64,000 bases of DNA from Microbacterium phyllosphaerae (GCF_017876435.1 NZ_JAGIOA010000001.1:248001-312000), one strand, 5' to 3'. Counted from the first letter of the stretch, positions 48,263-57,487 are shown. Notes: generated by a model not told the origin, from the letters alone. Numbers and translations are program-made.

Positions 48263-49168
48263 ATGACGTCCTCCTCGGCGGGAATACCCGACCTGCACGG
48301 CCGCACGATCCTCGTCACCGGAGCGAACGCGGGCATCGGATACTGGTGCGCTGAGATCCTCTCCGCACACGGTGCGCGGGTGCTGCTCGGATGCCGGTCG
48401 TCCGAGCGCGCGGAGGTCGCCGCCTCGTCGATCCGTGCTCATGTGCCGGGGGCTGACCTCGGCATCCTCCCGGTCGATCTCGGGTCTCTCGCGAGCATCC
48501 GGGCCGCCGCCGCCTCGCTCGGCGAGCGTCTCGACGCCGTGATCTGCAATGCGGGGGTCAAGGCGGCGGATCGCGCCGCTCGCACCGCCGACGGGCTGGA
48601 CCTGATGGTGGGCACGAACTTCCTCGGCCACTTCGCCCTGCTCGCGCAGCTCGGCGATGTGCTCGCCGACGATGCGCGGGTCGTGGCGGTCGGCTCACTC
48701 GCGCACCGCTTCGCGCAGATCGACCCCGCGACGCTCTCGCAGCCGTGGACCGGGGCCTCCCTGCGTCAGTACGGCCGGTCGAAGGCCGCGCTCATGGCGT
48801 TCGCCTTCGAACTCAACCGTCGGTGGCGGGGCACGGCGCGCTCGGCGTTGTGCGCGCACCCCGGCTACGCCGTGGATCCGCTCACCCCGCACCGCGACGG
48901 CCTCGCCGACGTCTCGGGCCCGGCGCGGGCGTTCGCCTCGCTCACCCGCCCGCTCGTGCAGGGGAAGGATGCCGGGGCCGCGCCGATCGTGCACGCGGCG
49001 GTCGCGGCGGATGCCACCGGCGGCGACTACTGGGGTCCCGGCGGTCTGCTCGAGTTCCGCGGAGCGCCGAAGCGGGTCACCGCGAGCGCGCAGGTGCGCT
49101 CGGTCGACGTGGGAGCCGAGCTGTGGTCGGTCGCCGAGCACATGACCGGCGTGCGCTTCACGGTCTGA
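48263..49168 (+). CDS. SDR family NAD(P)-dependent oxidoreductase (second)
   Basis: 301 residues from ATG 48263. Cofactor loop VTGANAGIGYWCAEIL near 17-32; AVICNAGVKAADRAART near 92-108 with the N-A-G motif; catalytic Tyr-Lys in QYGRSKAALMAFAFEL near 168-183; and GSLAHRFAQ carries the likely Ser. Retinol-dehydrogenase-like architecture, distantly similar to the SDR at 34522. Convergent with the DUF5107 gene, four bases apart. Confidence 0.9.
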   Translation: MTSSSAGIPDLHGRTILVTGANAGIGYWCAEILSAHGARVLLGCRSSERAEVAASSIRAHVPGADLGILPVDLGSLASIRAAAASLGERLDAVICNAGVKAADRAARTADGLDLMVGTNFLGHFALLAQLGDVLADDARVVAVGSLAHRFAQIDPATLSQPWTGASLRQYGRSKAALMAFAFELNRRWRGTARSALCAHPGYAVDPLTPHRDGLADVSGPARAFASLTRPLVQGKDAGAAPIVHAAVAADATGGDYWGPGGLLEFRGAPKRVTASAQVRSVDVGAELWSVAEHMTGVRFTV

Positions 49169-49172
49169 ACGC

Positions 49173-52115
49173 TCAGCTCCGGGAGAACAGGAGCAGGTCG
49201 GGCAGGCTCGTCGCGAAGTAGTCGATCTCGCCGTCGGCATGCCGCGCGATCGGCGGCGTGTACGCCGGGCGCCCCTCGCCGAGGCTGAGCGGCGGCTCTC
49301 CCTGCGGCAGGCCGAGAGCGTCGCGCGCTCGATCCCAGGCGCCGAGCACCCGACCCTCGCCGCCCTCCCACGGCTGGAAGACGCGGCTCTCGAGAAGCGC
49401 GAGTGCCTCCGCGGCCGATCCCGTGCTGACCAGCAGGTCGGCGTAGGCCACGACGAGATCGTCACGGGCGGCGACCACGTCGAACCGGTCGGCGAGACGC
49501 TCCCGTCGCTCGATATCGGTCTCTCCGAGTCGGACAGCCAGCTGGTCGCGCTCGAACAGCAGCCGCGCATCGCCCGGATCGAGGGCCACAGCTCGCTCGT
49601 AGTGCGCCACGGCGCGGACATCGTCGTGCGCCACGTTGTAGCTCGCCAAACCCGCGTTGCGATGCACGACCGGGTCGTCGAGGCCCCCCTCGATCGCCCG
49701 CTCCCACAACGCCAGGGCATCCTCACGGCGCCCCGCGTCATAGAGGAGCGCACCGAGCAGGCTCGCCGCGACCGGGTCCGGCTCTGCGGCGAGCGCCGCC
49801 ACGAGCACGTCGTGGTCGTCGAGTCCGGCGGGGAAGGTCCAGCGCCGGTCCGATTCCCTGGCCGCGGCGCGCTCGCGTGCGGCATCGTCAGCGAGGCCGA
49901 GCCGGTCGAGGATCGCTGCGCGGTGGTAGCGGGCGAGCGGTGCGACGTTGCCGGCGGCACTCGGCGGCACGCGGGTGGCATCGTCGAGCACCGACAGGGC
50001 GGCATCCGCCTCGCCGGCCCGCGCGAGTTCGCCGGCCAGGTCGAGGAAGGTGCGGCCGTCGCCGGGTAGAGCACCCGTGTCGAGGAAGCCGAGCAGCGGG
50101 TCGAGGGGGTCTTCGGCGCGAAGCCGCCGGAGCGCCGCCCCGGCATCGGCGTCACGTCCGAGTCGTCTCAGCAGCACCACTCGCAGCGCGCCTCGTCGGC
50201 GGTCGTCGGAGGCCACGGCATCCAGCTCGTCGAGGTCGTGCAGGGCCGCGGCGTGGTCGCCCGCCTGCGCCGACTGACGCGCCATCTCGAGCCCGGCGGG
50301 AGCGACGAAGGCTGCATCCCAGAATGCCTTCGCGAAGGAGCGGCGGGCGGCGGCGGCGTCTCCACGACGCTGCTCGACCAGGCCGAGCAAATAGAGGGCG
50401 TCCGCGTGCCGGGGGTTGGCATTGCGGGCGGTGATGCGCGCGAGCGCGCGGTCGAGCAGTTCCTTCGCCCGGCCGTAGGAGCCCGCCCGGTAGGCGAGCT
50501 CGGCAAGTCCGGTGAGCACCCGCGCGTCGGAGGGATCCCGGCGCAGCGCCTCGTCCCAGTACGGCAGCGGCGAACGGCTCGGATGCCGGTACTGCACCAG
50601 ATGCAGCCCGATCAGGTAGAGCTCGTCGGTGCTGTCGACATCGGCGGGTGCGGACGGGGCCGTGGCGGTCCACGGCTCCTCGCCCTCGTCGGAGGCGACC
50701 TCCTGCCACGCGACGAGCGTCGCTCCGGTCGCGGCCCGCAGCCTCACGCGCAGCCCGGATGCCGACGGGATGCCGGACTCCACCAGCCACACGTCTCCCG
50801 GCACCAGGTCAGCCGTGTGCTCCGAGCGGAGGATGCCGTCGGCGTCCCGGATCTCGAGACGAGCGCCGGCCTGCGGCGACGTCACCGCCACCTTCACGAG
50901 CAGATCCCCGTCCCTGTCGACGTGGATCGCGGCCTCGGTGGATGCCTGATGGGCGACGCCGATCCCGGGGATCGGGTACCAGTACTGGCTGAACCGCTTG
51001 GTCTCGCCCGGCGCCAGCCAGCTGAAGTCGGGCTGGTTGTCGGTGTAGACGCCGGCCATGAGCTCGACGTAGGGCCCATCGGCATCCGTGAGCAGCCGAT
51101 CCCACGCGTGGCCGAAGGGCGCATCCCCCCAGGTCCACTGCTTCTTGCCCGGTGCGACACGGCGGTCGGCCCAGTGCACGAAGCCCGCCTGGGCGTCATG
51201 GTCGTACCCGCCGAAGTACTCGTGCTCGGTGTCGACGATCATGTACGACGTCGGCACGGGGATGTTGCGGTACCAGTCGATGCGGTCGGCACCCGTTTCG
51301 CGGCGGGCGCGCTCCCGGTAGTCGACGCCGTAGTACGGACGGTCGGCCTGGGGGTACCCGGTGAGGGCGCGACGCGCGTGGTCGGCGACGTGGCGCACGT
51401 CCTCGGGGAAGAACGACTGGTACTGATCGTGCACCCGCACGGCGACGTTGGCCCACCAGAGGAAGGTCTGCGCGATGCTCGTGCGGTTGTGCAGTCGCAC
51501 GTCGACCCGCACGGTGGAGCTGTTCGCGCCCACGTGGATGCCGTGCGTACCGCGCATCCGGGCGAACGGGTCGTGGTCGCTGCACCACACCGTGACGCTG
51601 CCGTCGTCGTGGCGCTCGATGGTCGACTCGACCGGCAGGAACGTCGCGGGACGGTGATGCTGAGGCCAGTTGAACTCGACCCCGCCGCTCATCCACGGCC
51701 CCGTGAGCCCGACCAGGGCGGGCTTGATGACGTTGTTCCGGTAGAAGAAGTCGTAGCCGGTCGTCTTGTCGTAGGCGACGTGGATGCGTCCGCCGAGCTC
51801 GGGCAGGATCATCAGCCGGAGGTAGGCGTTCTCGATGTGCACGGCGTTCCACCGGCGACGCACCGGGGCCGACGCGATCCGCTCGATGAACGGCATCGGA
51901 TACACGCGCCCGCTCGACCCCTGATAGACGCGCTGGTCGAGGTACATCGGGTAGGTCGACGGCGCATCCGGCTCGTACGTGTCGATCTCGACCGCCTCGT
52001 ACCAGGCGACCGCGCGGCCGGCGTCGAGGTCCGCCCGCAGCGCTGCGGGCACGTCGGGCAGGACGAGCTCCGCGTTCGAGCGGTCGGCGGTCTCGGTCGT
52101 GGTGTCGGTGCTCAT
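49173..52115 (-). CDS. DUF5107 domain protein with C-terminal tetratricopeptide repeats
   Basis: 980 residues, cytoplasmic (no signal). The N-terminal third is DUF5107, a galactose-mutarotase-like beta-sandwich: NAYLRLMILPELGGRIHVAYDKTTGYDFFYRNNVIKP near 96-132, GGVEFNWPQHHRP near 144-156, and GKKQWTWGDAPFGHAWD near 325-341. From about 520 to 960 there are TPR units (YLLGLVEQRRGDAAAARRSFAKAFWDAA, AVAHYERAVALDPGDARLLFERDQLAVRLGETD). It is encoded 15 bases after the GH35 galactosidase, so a mutarotase or glycoside-binding step in galactoside use is inferred; the family is uncharacterised. Confidence 0.88.
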   Translation of the reverse strand: MSTDTTTETADRSNAELVLPDVPAALRADLDAGRAVAWYEAVEIDTYEPDAPSTYPMYLDQRVYQGSSGRVYPMPFIERIASAPVRRRWNAVHIENAYLRLMILPELGGRIHVAYDKTTGYDFFYRNNVIKPALVGLTGPWMSGGVEFNWPQHHRPATFLPVESTIERHDDGSVTVWCSDHDPFARMRGTHGIHVGANSSTVRVDVRLHNRTSIAQTFLWWANVAVRVHDQYQSFFPEDVRHVADHARRALTGYPQADRPYYGVDYRERARRETGADRIDWYRNIPVPTSYMIVDTEHEYFGGYDHDAQAGFVHWADRRVAPGKKQWTWGDAPFGHAWDRLLTDADGPYVELMAGVYTDNQPDFSWLAPGETKRFSQYWYPIPGIGVAHQASTEAAIHVDRDGDLLVKVAVTSPQAGARLEIRDADGILRSEHTADLVPGDVWLVESGIPSASGLRVRLRAATGATLVAWQEVASDEGEEPWTATAPSAPADVDSTDELYLIGLHLVQYRHPSRSPLPYWDEALRRDPSDARVLTGLAELAYRAGSYGRAKELLDRALARITARNANPRHADALYLLGLVEQRRGDAAAARRSFAKAFWDAAFVAPAGLEMARQSAQAGDHAAALHDLDELDAVASDDRRRGALRVVLLRRLGRDADAGAALRRLRAEDPLDPLLGFLDTGALPGDGRTFLDLAGELARAGEADAALSVLDDATRVPPSAAGNVAPLARYHRAAILDRLGLADDAARERAAARESDRRWTFPAGLDDHDVLVAALAAEPDPVAASLLGALLYDAGRREDALALWERAIEGGLDDPVVHRNAGLASYNVAHDDVRAVAHYERAVALDPGDARLLFERDQLAVRLGETDIERRERLADRFDVVAARDDLVVAYADLLVSTGSAAEALALLESRVFQPWEGGEGRVLGAWDRARDALGLPQGEPPLSLGEGRPAYTPPIARHADGEIDYFATSLPDLLLFSRS

Positions 52116-52130
52116 GATCTGTTCTCCTCT

Positions 52131-54401
52131 TCAGAGAGCCGAGGTCCAGCGGGAGGACACGACGCGGTCCACGCGGAGCACCGAGCCGAGTCGCTCCGCC
52201 GCATCGACGCGCTCGCGCACCGAGGCGTCGAGGTCGATCACGCTGTGCGCGCCGATCGGCGCGACGTGCAGGGTGAGCTCGGCGGTGGGTGCGAGATCGG
52301 TGATGTCGACGCGCCAGACGAGTCCGTCCCAGAAGCGATCCGCGATCACGACGCCGTCGGCGCGCAGCTGCGCGACGTCGCCCTCCCAGTCGACGACGAG
52401 CTCGACGAGGTCGCCCTCCGAGAGATGCTGCGGTTCGGGAGGCACTACCCTCCACACTCCGGCGACCTCGTCGAACTGTTCGTCGTCGGGCGCGGCCGAC
52501 CGGCCCATCGATTCGCCGTAGCGGGCCGGGACATCCCCCGGGGGGCGCAGCTCCTCGATCGTCAGTCGGGTGGTGCCGGGGTGCGCGTCGGTGCGCAGGT
52601 CGAGCGGAGCGAACTCCTCCCCCGTCCAGATGTGCGCCGTCGGCTCGCGCTCCGCGCGCACCACGAGGCGGCCGGATTCCCGCCACACGGCATCCGCCGA
52701 ATCCACCAGGTCGGCGCCCAGGTACCAGAGCCGTTCGGCGCGCTCCTCGTCGACCACGAGGATGCGCAGGGCGCCGTCGACCACGACGACATCGCCCGAG
52801 GTGAGATCGAGTGGCGCCGCCGCATCCACCTCGACCCCTCGACGAAGAGCGCGAGACCCTTCACCGAGCTGCAGCCGTGCGGGGACGCCGTCGTGCGCAC
52901 GAAGCACCAGCGTGGGCACCTCGCCCTCGACGATGCCGGAGGCGGATGCCGTCGCCCACTCGACCCGTGCGCCGGCGATGTCGACCCGCAGCGGCCAGCG
53001 GCCGACCACCCCGGTCGGGACGTCGACCGGCCGGTCGGGGACCACCAGATCGCCGCCCGCGACCGGGATGCGGAACTGCACTGCGGGAACCGCCGACAGC
53101 GGCTCATGGGGCTGGTGCGTGTTCACGAAGAGGAAGCCGCTCACCCCGTCCCCGCGCACCGCCCAACGCAGCGAGTCCAGGTCGCGCACGTCGACCGGCG
53201 CATCGTCAGGAAGAGAGCTGAATGTGTCGGCGAGGAGTGGGCCGAAGGCGGCGAGGAAGGCATTGTGGTCGCGGAGAACGCCCAGGCTCGGGCCCGGACG
53301 GCCTGTGGCACCGAAGGCCGCCTGGAAGTCGTAGTCGAACCGCGGCAGGTCGTTCGGGTACCCCGTGGCCAGGCTCTCCTGCAGTCCGTCCTCCGGATTC
53401 ACTCCGCCCGCGTACATGTAGAAGCCCTGCCAGGCCGAACCGTTGCCGATCTTCACGTTCGCGAGGGCCGCGATGTCCCGAGCGCGCGCGATCGGGCGCC
53501 GGTGGTACGCGGTGGCCATGCCTCCGCCCAGCTCGCACGTCGACGGAGGGAACTCGGGGTCGACCGGCCGGACGACGATCTCGGCGCCCTCGCGGAAGTC
53601 GCCGCCCACACCCGGATCGTCCCAGACGTGCGTGAACCGGAAGTGGTCGCGGAAGCTGTCGTCCCACGTGGATCCCTGACCCGCCCAGAAGCCGTCGGCA
53701 TAGCCGCTGTAGAGGGGGAAGACGTCGTGAGGGGGCAGGATCGCCCCGCCCCAACCGGTCGCCGTCCACAGCGGCGCCGCGAGCCCGGACTCCTGCGCGA
53801 TCGCCTTCAGGGCGGCGATGTGATCCGGCTGGTCGTGGAGCTCGTTCTCGAGCTGGATGCCGACGATCGGCCGATCCGGTCCGCAGAACCGACGCACCTG
53901 CTCCGCGATCCTCCCGTACCAGTCGCGGACCAGCGTGAGGTACTCCGCGTCGTTCGTGCGCGCACGATCTCCGAGAGCCGCGACGACCCAGTCCGGATGC
54001 CCACCGTTCCGGACCTCTCCATGGCACCACGGCCCGATGCGCAGGATCACGTCGATCCCCACCCGCTCGGCCGTCTCGAGGAAGGCCGCGACGTCGAGAT
54101 CCCCGTCGAACCTCACCTGCCCGCGTTCGCGCTCGTGGTGGATCCAGAACACATAGGTCGACACCGATGTGAGACCCGACGCGACGAGCAGGCGCAGCTG
54201 CTCCTCCCACCGCCTGCGCGGGATCCTGCTGAAGTGCAGCTCGCCGGTCACCGGCACCGTGGGTGCTCCGTCGACCTCGATCCACCGACTCGTCAGGCGC
54301 AGCCGCTCATGCGGGTCCTCGGTGTTGCTCATCGCCGGCTCGGTCAGCGGGGGCCGATCGTCGAGAAGGGTGATGGTGCGGAGAGTCGACGTCGCGGGCA
54401 T
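52131..54401 (-). CDS. Glycoside hydrolase family 35 beta-galactosidase-like protein
   Basis: 756 residues, no signal peptide, so intracellular. ATG 54401 with SD CGAAGGAG. Residues about 40-350 form the GH35 barrel: HFSRIPRRRWEEQLRLLVASGLTSVSTYVFWIHHE near 60-94, RIGPWCHGEVRNGGHPDWVV near 125-144, the acid/base Glu in VGIQLENEL near 185-193 (ENE), and the nucleophile Glu probably in PPSTCELGGGMAT near 286-298. Two beta domains follow. The substrate probably enters as an oligosaccharide. It is followed by a DUF5107-TPR gene. Confidence 0.9.
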   Translation of the reverse strand: MPATSTLRTITLLDDRPPLTEPAMSNTEDPHERLRLTSRWIEVDGAPTVPVTGELHFSRIPRRRWEEQLRLLVASGLTSVSTYVFWIHHERERGQVRFDGDLDVAAFLETAERVGIDVILRIGPWCHGEVRNGGHPDWVVAALGDRARTNDAEYLTLVRDWYGRIAEQVRRFCGPDRPIVGIQLENELHDQPDHIAALKAIAQESGLAAPLWTATGWGGAILPPHDVFPLYSGYADGFWAGQGSTWDDSFRDHFRFTHVWDDPGVGGDFREGAEIVVRPVDPEFPPSTCELGGGMATAYHRRPIARARDIAALANVKIGNGSAWQGFYMYAGGVNPEDGLQESLATGYPNDLPRFDYDFQAAFGATGRPGPSLGVLRDHNAFLAAFGPLLADTFSSLPDDAPVDVRDLDSLRWAVRGDGVSGFLFVNTHQPHEPLSAVPAVQFRIPVAGGDLVVPDRPVDVPTGVVGRWPLRVDIAGARVEWATASASGIVEGEVPTLVLRAHDGVPARLQLGEGSRALRRGVEVDAAAPLDLTSGDVVVVDGALRILVVDEERAERLWYLGADLVDSADAVWRESGRLVVRAEREPTAHIWTGEEFAPLDLRTDAHPGTTRLTIEELRPPGDVPARYGESMGRSAAPDDEQFDEVAGVWRVVPPEPQHLSEGDLVELVVDWEGDVAQLRADGVVIADRFWDGLVWRVDITDLAPTAELTLHVAPIGAHSVIDLDASVRERVDAAERLGSVLRVDRVVSSRWTSAL

Positions 54402-54485
54402 GATTCTCCTTCGAAAGACGGGGCGAGCGCTCCCGAGACTACGGCCAGGACGCAGAGGGGAGGAAGTACGATCCGTCGCCGGCAT

Positions 54486-54499
54486 ATGGATGAATCCAT
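54486..54499. promoter_or_regulatory. Palindrome ATGGAT-GA-ATCCAT upstream of the GH35/AraC pair
   Basis: A perfect 6-2-6 inverted repeat in the 223-base divergent gap, 85 bases upstream of the GH35 start. Confidence 0.5.
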
Positions 54500-54513
54500 G
54501 TCACGCGATCACT

Positions 54514-54541
54514 GCTGGGACGCGAAGATTCGCATCCCAGC
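54514..54541. promoter_or_regulatory. Large near-perfect palindrome over the divergent promoter
   Basis: A 28-base palindrome: 12 of 14 base pairs match between 54514-54527 and 54528-54541, with only the centre and one internal pair mismatched. A TATGAT -10-like hexamer lies three bases downstream (54544-54549), so bound protein would cover the AraC gene promoter. The length is unusual for an AraC-type site. Confidence 0.7.
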
Positions 54542-54624
54542 GCTATGATTCGGGGATTCGTTCGAAACCCGCCCCGCTTTCGATAGACGAAACTCTGATC
54601 GCCTCGAGCAAGGAGCCTGCCGCC

Positions 54625-55515
54625 GTGTACGTGCATGAGGGATTCCTGGGCCAACGCCTTCGAGTGATCCCGCGCCCCGCGGTGCGCGCGGCTCACGACC
54701 AGCCGATCGTGCGCCGACTGCTGGTCACGGATGTCGGCTACTTCCCCCACGCGGCGCAGCACGGTCGGGTGCGCGCTGCGGGCGCGCCCGAGACGATCAT
54801 CATCGTCTGCACCGACGGCGCCGGCTGGGTCGAGTGGGGAGACCACGAACCGGTGCGCGTCGCGCGGGGTTCCGCCGTGATCCTCCCCGCGGGTGTCCGC
54901 CACCGGTACCGCGCGGATGTCGACGACCCGTGGACCATCTGGTGGGCGCATGTGACCGGATCCGACGTCGACGACTTCATCGCGACGATCTTCGCCGACG
55001 ACCGCGGCCCGATCGTCGAACTGCACGACGTCTTCGCCGTGGTGCAGTCTCTGGAAGAGGCCGTGAGTGCCCTCGAGCAAGACGAGTCGTTACCCATGCT
55101 CCTCGCCGCGTCCGGAGCCGCCTGGCGGATGCTCGCCGCGATCACGTCGAGCGCGCTTCGGGGAACGGCCGCCACGAGCGACCGCATCCGCCATGTGCAG
55201 GACTACCTGCGCATGAACCTCGACACGCAGTTCTCGGTGCCCGAGCTCGCCGCGATGGCCGGCATCAGCACCTCGCACTTCTCCGCGTTGTTCCGCGGGT
55301 CCGTGGGCAGGTCCGTCAAGGACTACCTCAAGCGTCTGCGCAGTGCGCGTGCGCGAGAACTCCTGATCACCACGGAGGCGACGGTCTCCGAGATCGCCCA
55401 GGCCGTCGGATACGAGGACGCGCTCTACTTTTCACGCCAGTTCCGCTCGATCAACGGGGTGAGCCCGTCGGAGTTCCGTCGCCAGTCGGTATCCGAACGC
55501 CTGTCGCCCTCCTGA
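54625..55515 (+). CDS. AraC family regulator of the GH35/DUF5107 pair
   Basis: 296 residues from GTG 54625, chosen for its SD AAGGAG nine bases upstream. N-terminal cupin-like sensor about 1-120 (TDGAGWVEWGDHEPVRVARGSAVILPAGVRHRYRAD), then a double helix-turn-helix at about 190-290: HVQDYLRMNLDTQFSVPELAAMAGISTSHFSALFRGSVGRSVKDYLKRLRSARARELLITTEATVSEIAQAVGYEDALYFSRQFRSINGVSPSEFRRQ. It activates or represses the divergent galactosidase operon. Confidence 0.92.
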   Translation: MYVHEGFLGQRLRVIPRPAVRAAHDQPIVRRLLVTDVGYFPHAAQHGRVRAAGAPETIIIVCTDGAGWVEWGDHEPVRVARGSAVILPAGVRHRYRADVDDPWTIWWAHVTGSDVDDFIATIFADDRGPIVELHDVFAVVQSLEEAVSALEQDESLPMLLAASGAAWRMLAAITSSALRGTAATSDRIRHVQDYLRMNLDTQFSVPELAAMAGISTSHFSALFRGSVGRSVKDYLKRLRSARARELLITTEATVSEIAQAVGYEDALYFSRQFRSINGVSPSEFRRQSVSERLSPS

Positions 55516-55524
55516 GCCGCTTCC

Positions 55525-55896
55525 TCAGGAGACCAGGACCCCCCTCACCGGGATCTCACCGATCGAGCGGTACACGGGCAACCCGCGTTCGTGCGCGATC
55601 TCGACGTCCTTGTCGGCGCCGGCGGAGTCACCGGGCAGGCGCAGCACGGCGTCGCAGTGCTGCAGCAGGCGGTGGGCGGTCTCGTACATCACGTCTCCCT
55701 GGGCGGCATCGGTGTCATCCATCCCGCGGAGGATCGGCAGGGCGACCCATTCGCCGATCATCGGCACATGGCCGAGGCGATGGATCGGCGCCGCGGCCTC
55801 TTCCAGCCGCTCGAGGTTGCGGGCGATCAGAGCGGGGTCGCCGCCGGTTCCCGAGCGGTAGGGGCCGGCGATGAGAATGAGGAGTGGAGTTGTCAT
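55525..55896 (-). CDS. DUF4406 (nucleoside deoxyribosyltransferase-like) protein
   Basis: 123 residues. ILIAGPYRSGTGGDPALIARNLERLEEAA and VPMIGEWVALPILRG near 45-59, then AVLRLPGDSAGADKDVEIAHERGLPVYRSI near 83-112 fit DUF4406, a Rossmann-like family related to nucleoside 2-deoxyribosyltransferases. The function is unknown. It is divergent from a DeoR regulator, with three phased repeats in the gap. Confidence 0.82.
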   Translation of the reverse strand: MTTPLLILIAGPYRSGTGGDPALIARNLERLEEAAAPIHRLGHVPMIGEWVALPILRGMDDTDAAQGDVMYETAHRLLQHCDAVLRLPGDSAGADKDVEIAHERGLPVYRSIGEIPVRGVLVS

Positions 55897-55917
55897 GGGG
55901 AAGACTGTAACGTTAAC

Positions 55918-55944
55918 CGTGCAAGAACGTGCAACTTCGTGAAA
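55918..55944. promoter_or_regulatory. Three 10-bp-phased direct repeats, DeoR operator
   Basis: CGTGCAA at 55918-55924 and 55928-55934 and CGTGAAA at 55938-55944 recur at exactly 10-base spacing, so all three face the same DNA side. Read on the minus strand they are CTTTCACG/CTTGCACG, like the CTTTC repeats bound by AgaR-type DeoR proteins. They sit between the divergent DUF4406 and DeoR genes. Confidence 0.75.
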
Positions 55945-55965
55945 GATCAAGACCTGAGGAGTCGG

Positions 55966-56715
55966 ATGCTGGGCGCACAGCGCAAAGACCACCTGCGGGA
56001 GATCCTCCGCCGAGACGGACGCGTGGTCGCGAAGGACGTCGCCCTCGACCTCGGCGTCTCGGAGGATTCGATCCGACGCGACCTGCGAGAACTGTCCGAC
56101 GCGGGGGAGATGGTGCGCGTCTACGGCGGAGCCCTGCCGGTGCCGCCCGCCGACAGGCCCGTCGACCAGAGGACCTCACTCGCGACGGACAGCAAGGAGC
56201 GGGTCGCTCGCCGTGCGGTCGAGCTGATCGCGCCCGGCTCGACGATCGTGCTGGATGCCGGCACCACCACGCTCGCGATGACCCGGATGCTGCCGCACGG
56301 TGCCGACCTCACGGTCATCACGCCGAGTCCCGCGATCGCCCTCGCCGTGGCCGAGCACTCCGCCGCACGCGTCGTGATGATCGGGGGTGAGCTCGCACGA
56401 TTCTCGATGGTCGCGAGCGGCCCGCTCGCGATGGAGGCCGTGCAGCACCTCGCCGCCGACCTGTTCTTCCTGGGCGTGACGGGCATCGACCCGGTACGCG
56501 GCCTGACCACCGGGCACCTCGACGACGCCGTGACCAAGCGGGCGATCGCCGCGCGCTGCGCCCGGACGTTCGTGCTCGGCAGTGAGGAGAAGATCGGCGT
56601 GACCTCGCACTTCCCCGTGCTCGACCTGGACGCGGTCGCCGGCATCGTCGTCGACCCTCGCGATGCCGACCCGGTGATCGACGAGCTCGCGCAGCGGGTG
56701 CCCGTGCTGCGCTGA
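55966..56715 (+). CDS. DeoR/GlpR family regulator (AgaR-like)
   Basis: 249 residues from ATG 55966 with SD TGAGGAG. HTH RKDHLREILRRDGRVVAKDVALDLGVSEDSIRRDLRELSDAGEMVRVYGGALP at about 6-58, and the sensor domain DAGTTTLAMTRML near 97-109 and DLFFLGVTGIDPVRGLTTGHLDDAVTKRAI near 166-195. Convergent with the GPP34 gene. Its regulated gene is apparently only DUF4406, which is not a sugar enzyme; a nucleoside-related effector fits better than a sugar phosphate. Confidence 0.92.
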   Translation: MLGAQRKDHLREILRRDGRVVAKDVALDLGVSEDSIRRDLRELSDAGEMVRVYGGALPVPPADRPVDQRTSLATDSKERVARRAVELIAPGSTIVLDAGTTTLAMTRMLPHGADLTVITPSPAIALAVAEHSAARVVMIGGELARFSMVASGPLAMEAVQHLAADLFFLGVTGIDPVRGLTTGHLDDAVTKRAIAARCARTFVLGSEEKIGVTSHFPVLDLDAVAGIVVDPRDADPVIDELAQRVPVLR

Positions 56716-56720
56716 CGACG

Positions 56721-57392
56721 TCAGGTGATCGTGGCGGCCACGATCGTCGGGGTCATGATGGCCACCATCGCGGCGGTGATCGCATCGTTGACCGCTTTGG
56801 CGACGGCATCCCCCGCGGCGGACCCCGCCGTGAGCTCCTCGATCCGCTTCTTGAGGTCGCGCGCCGACATGCCGCCGCACTGATCGCGCAGGATCCCGTG
56901 GGCCGCGTTGAGGTTCTGGAGGATCGAGAGCAGGGCGAGGTCGGCCTGCGTCGGCACCCCCGTGCCGGCGATCACGGCGGCGAGCCGCGAGCGCAGCACC
57001 ATCTCGGGAGCGGGATCGGACTCGGGCGTGCGAGCCGAACCCCATCCGAAGAAGCCGCGCTCCCCGCGGATGAGCACGCCCTGCACCACGAGCGACTCCA
57101 CGACGACCTCGAGCGGGTCGAGCTTGGGACGCGTGACGAGCGACTGCAGACGCTTGCCCCGCAGCGGAACGAGACGCTCGAGCGTCGAGTCGAGGATCGG
57201 ATTGCCCGTCGGCTCGGTCGACACGATCTCGACGGTCGGGTTCTTGCCCTCCGAGACGGCGACGCGCCTGTGCAGGACGAGGTCGACGATGACGGCGGCG
57301 ACCTCGCCGTAGAGGCGGTTCACGCTCACGGCGCTCTCGATACGACCATCGGGCCGGAGAAGCAGCATGTGGAGTTCTTCGACGATCAGCAT
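56721..57392 (-). CDS. GPP34 (GOLPH3-like) family phosphoprotein
   Basis: 223 residues. MLIVEELHMLLLRPDGRIE at the N-terminus, GEVAAVIVDLVLHRRVAVSE near 29-48, LVVQGVLIRGERGFFGWG near 101-118 and LLSILQNLNAAHGIL near 154-168 match the bacterial GPP34 family, the relatives of the yeast/human phosphoinositide-binding Golgi protein. Streptomyces and other actinobacteria carry it; its role there is unknown. The 298-base gap downstream of the aquaporin contains the palindrome array. Confidence 0.88.
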   Translation of the reverse strand: MLIVEELHMLLLRPDGRIESAVSVNRLYGEVAAVIVDLVLHRRVAVSEGKNPTVEIVSTEPTGNPILDSTLERLVPLRGKRLQSLVTRPKLDPLEVVVESLVVQGVLIRGERGFFGWGSARTPESDPAPEMVLRSRLAAVIAGTGVPTQADLALLSILQNLNAAHGILRDQCGGMSARDLKKRIEELTAGSAAGDAVAKAVNDAITAAMVAIMTPTIVAATIT

Positions 57393-57487
57393 GCATCCAC
57401 GCTAGAACGGCGCTTCGGGCCGTTGCATCCCCCTCACGGATGACTTCGGATGCGGTCGCCGGCTGTTCGCGCCGCCGGGCTGTCCCG

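Noticed and set aside
50238..54548. Open frame of about 1436 codons on the plus strand
   Set aside because: It runs antisense to the DUF5107 and GH35 genes, has biased Arg/Val/Glu composition and no recognisable motif.
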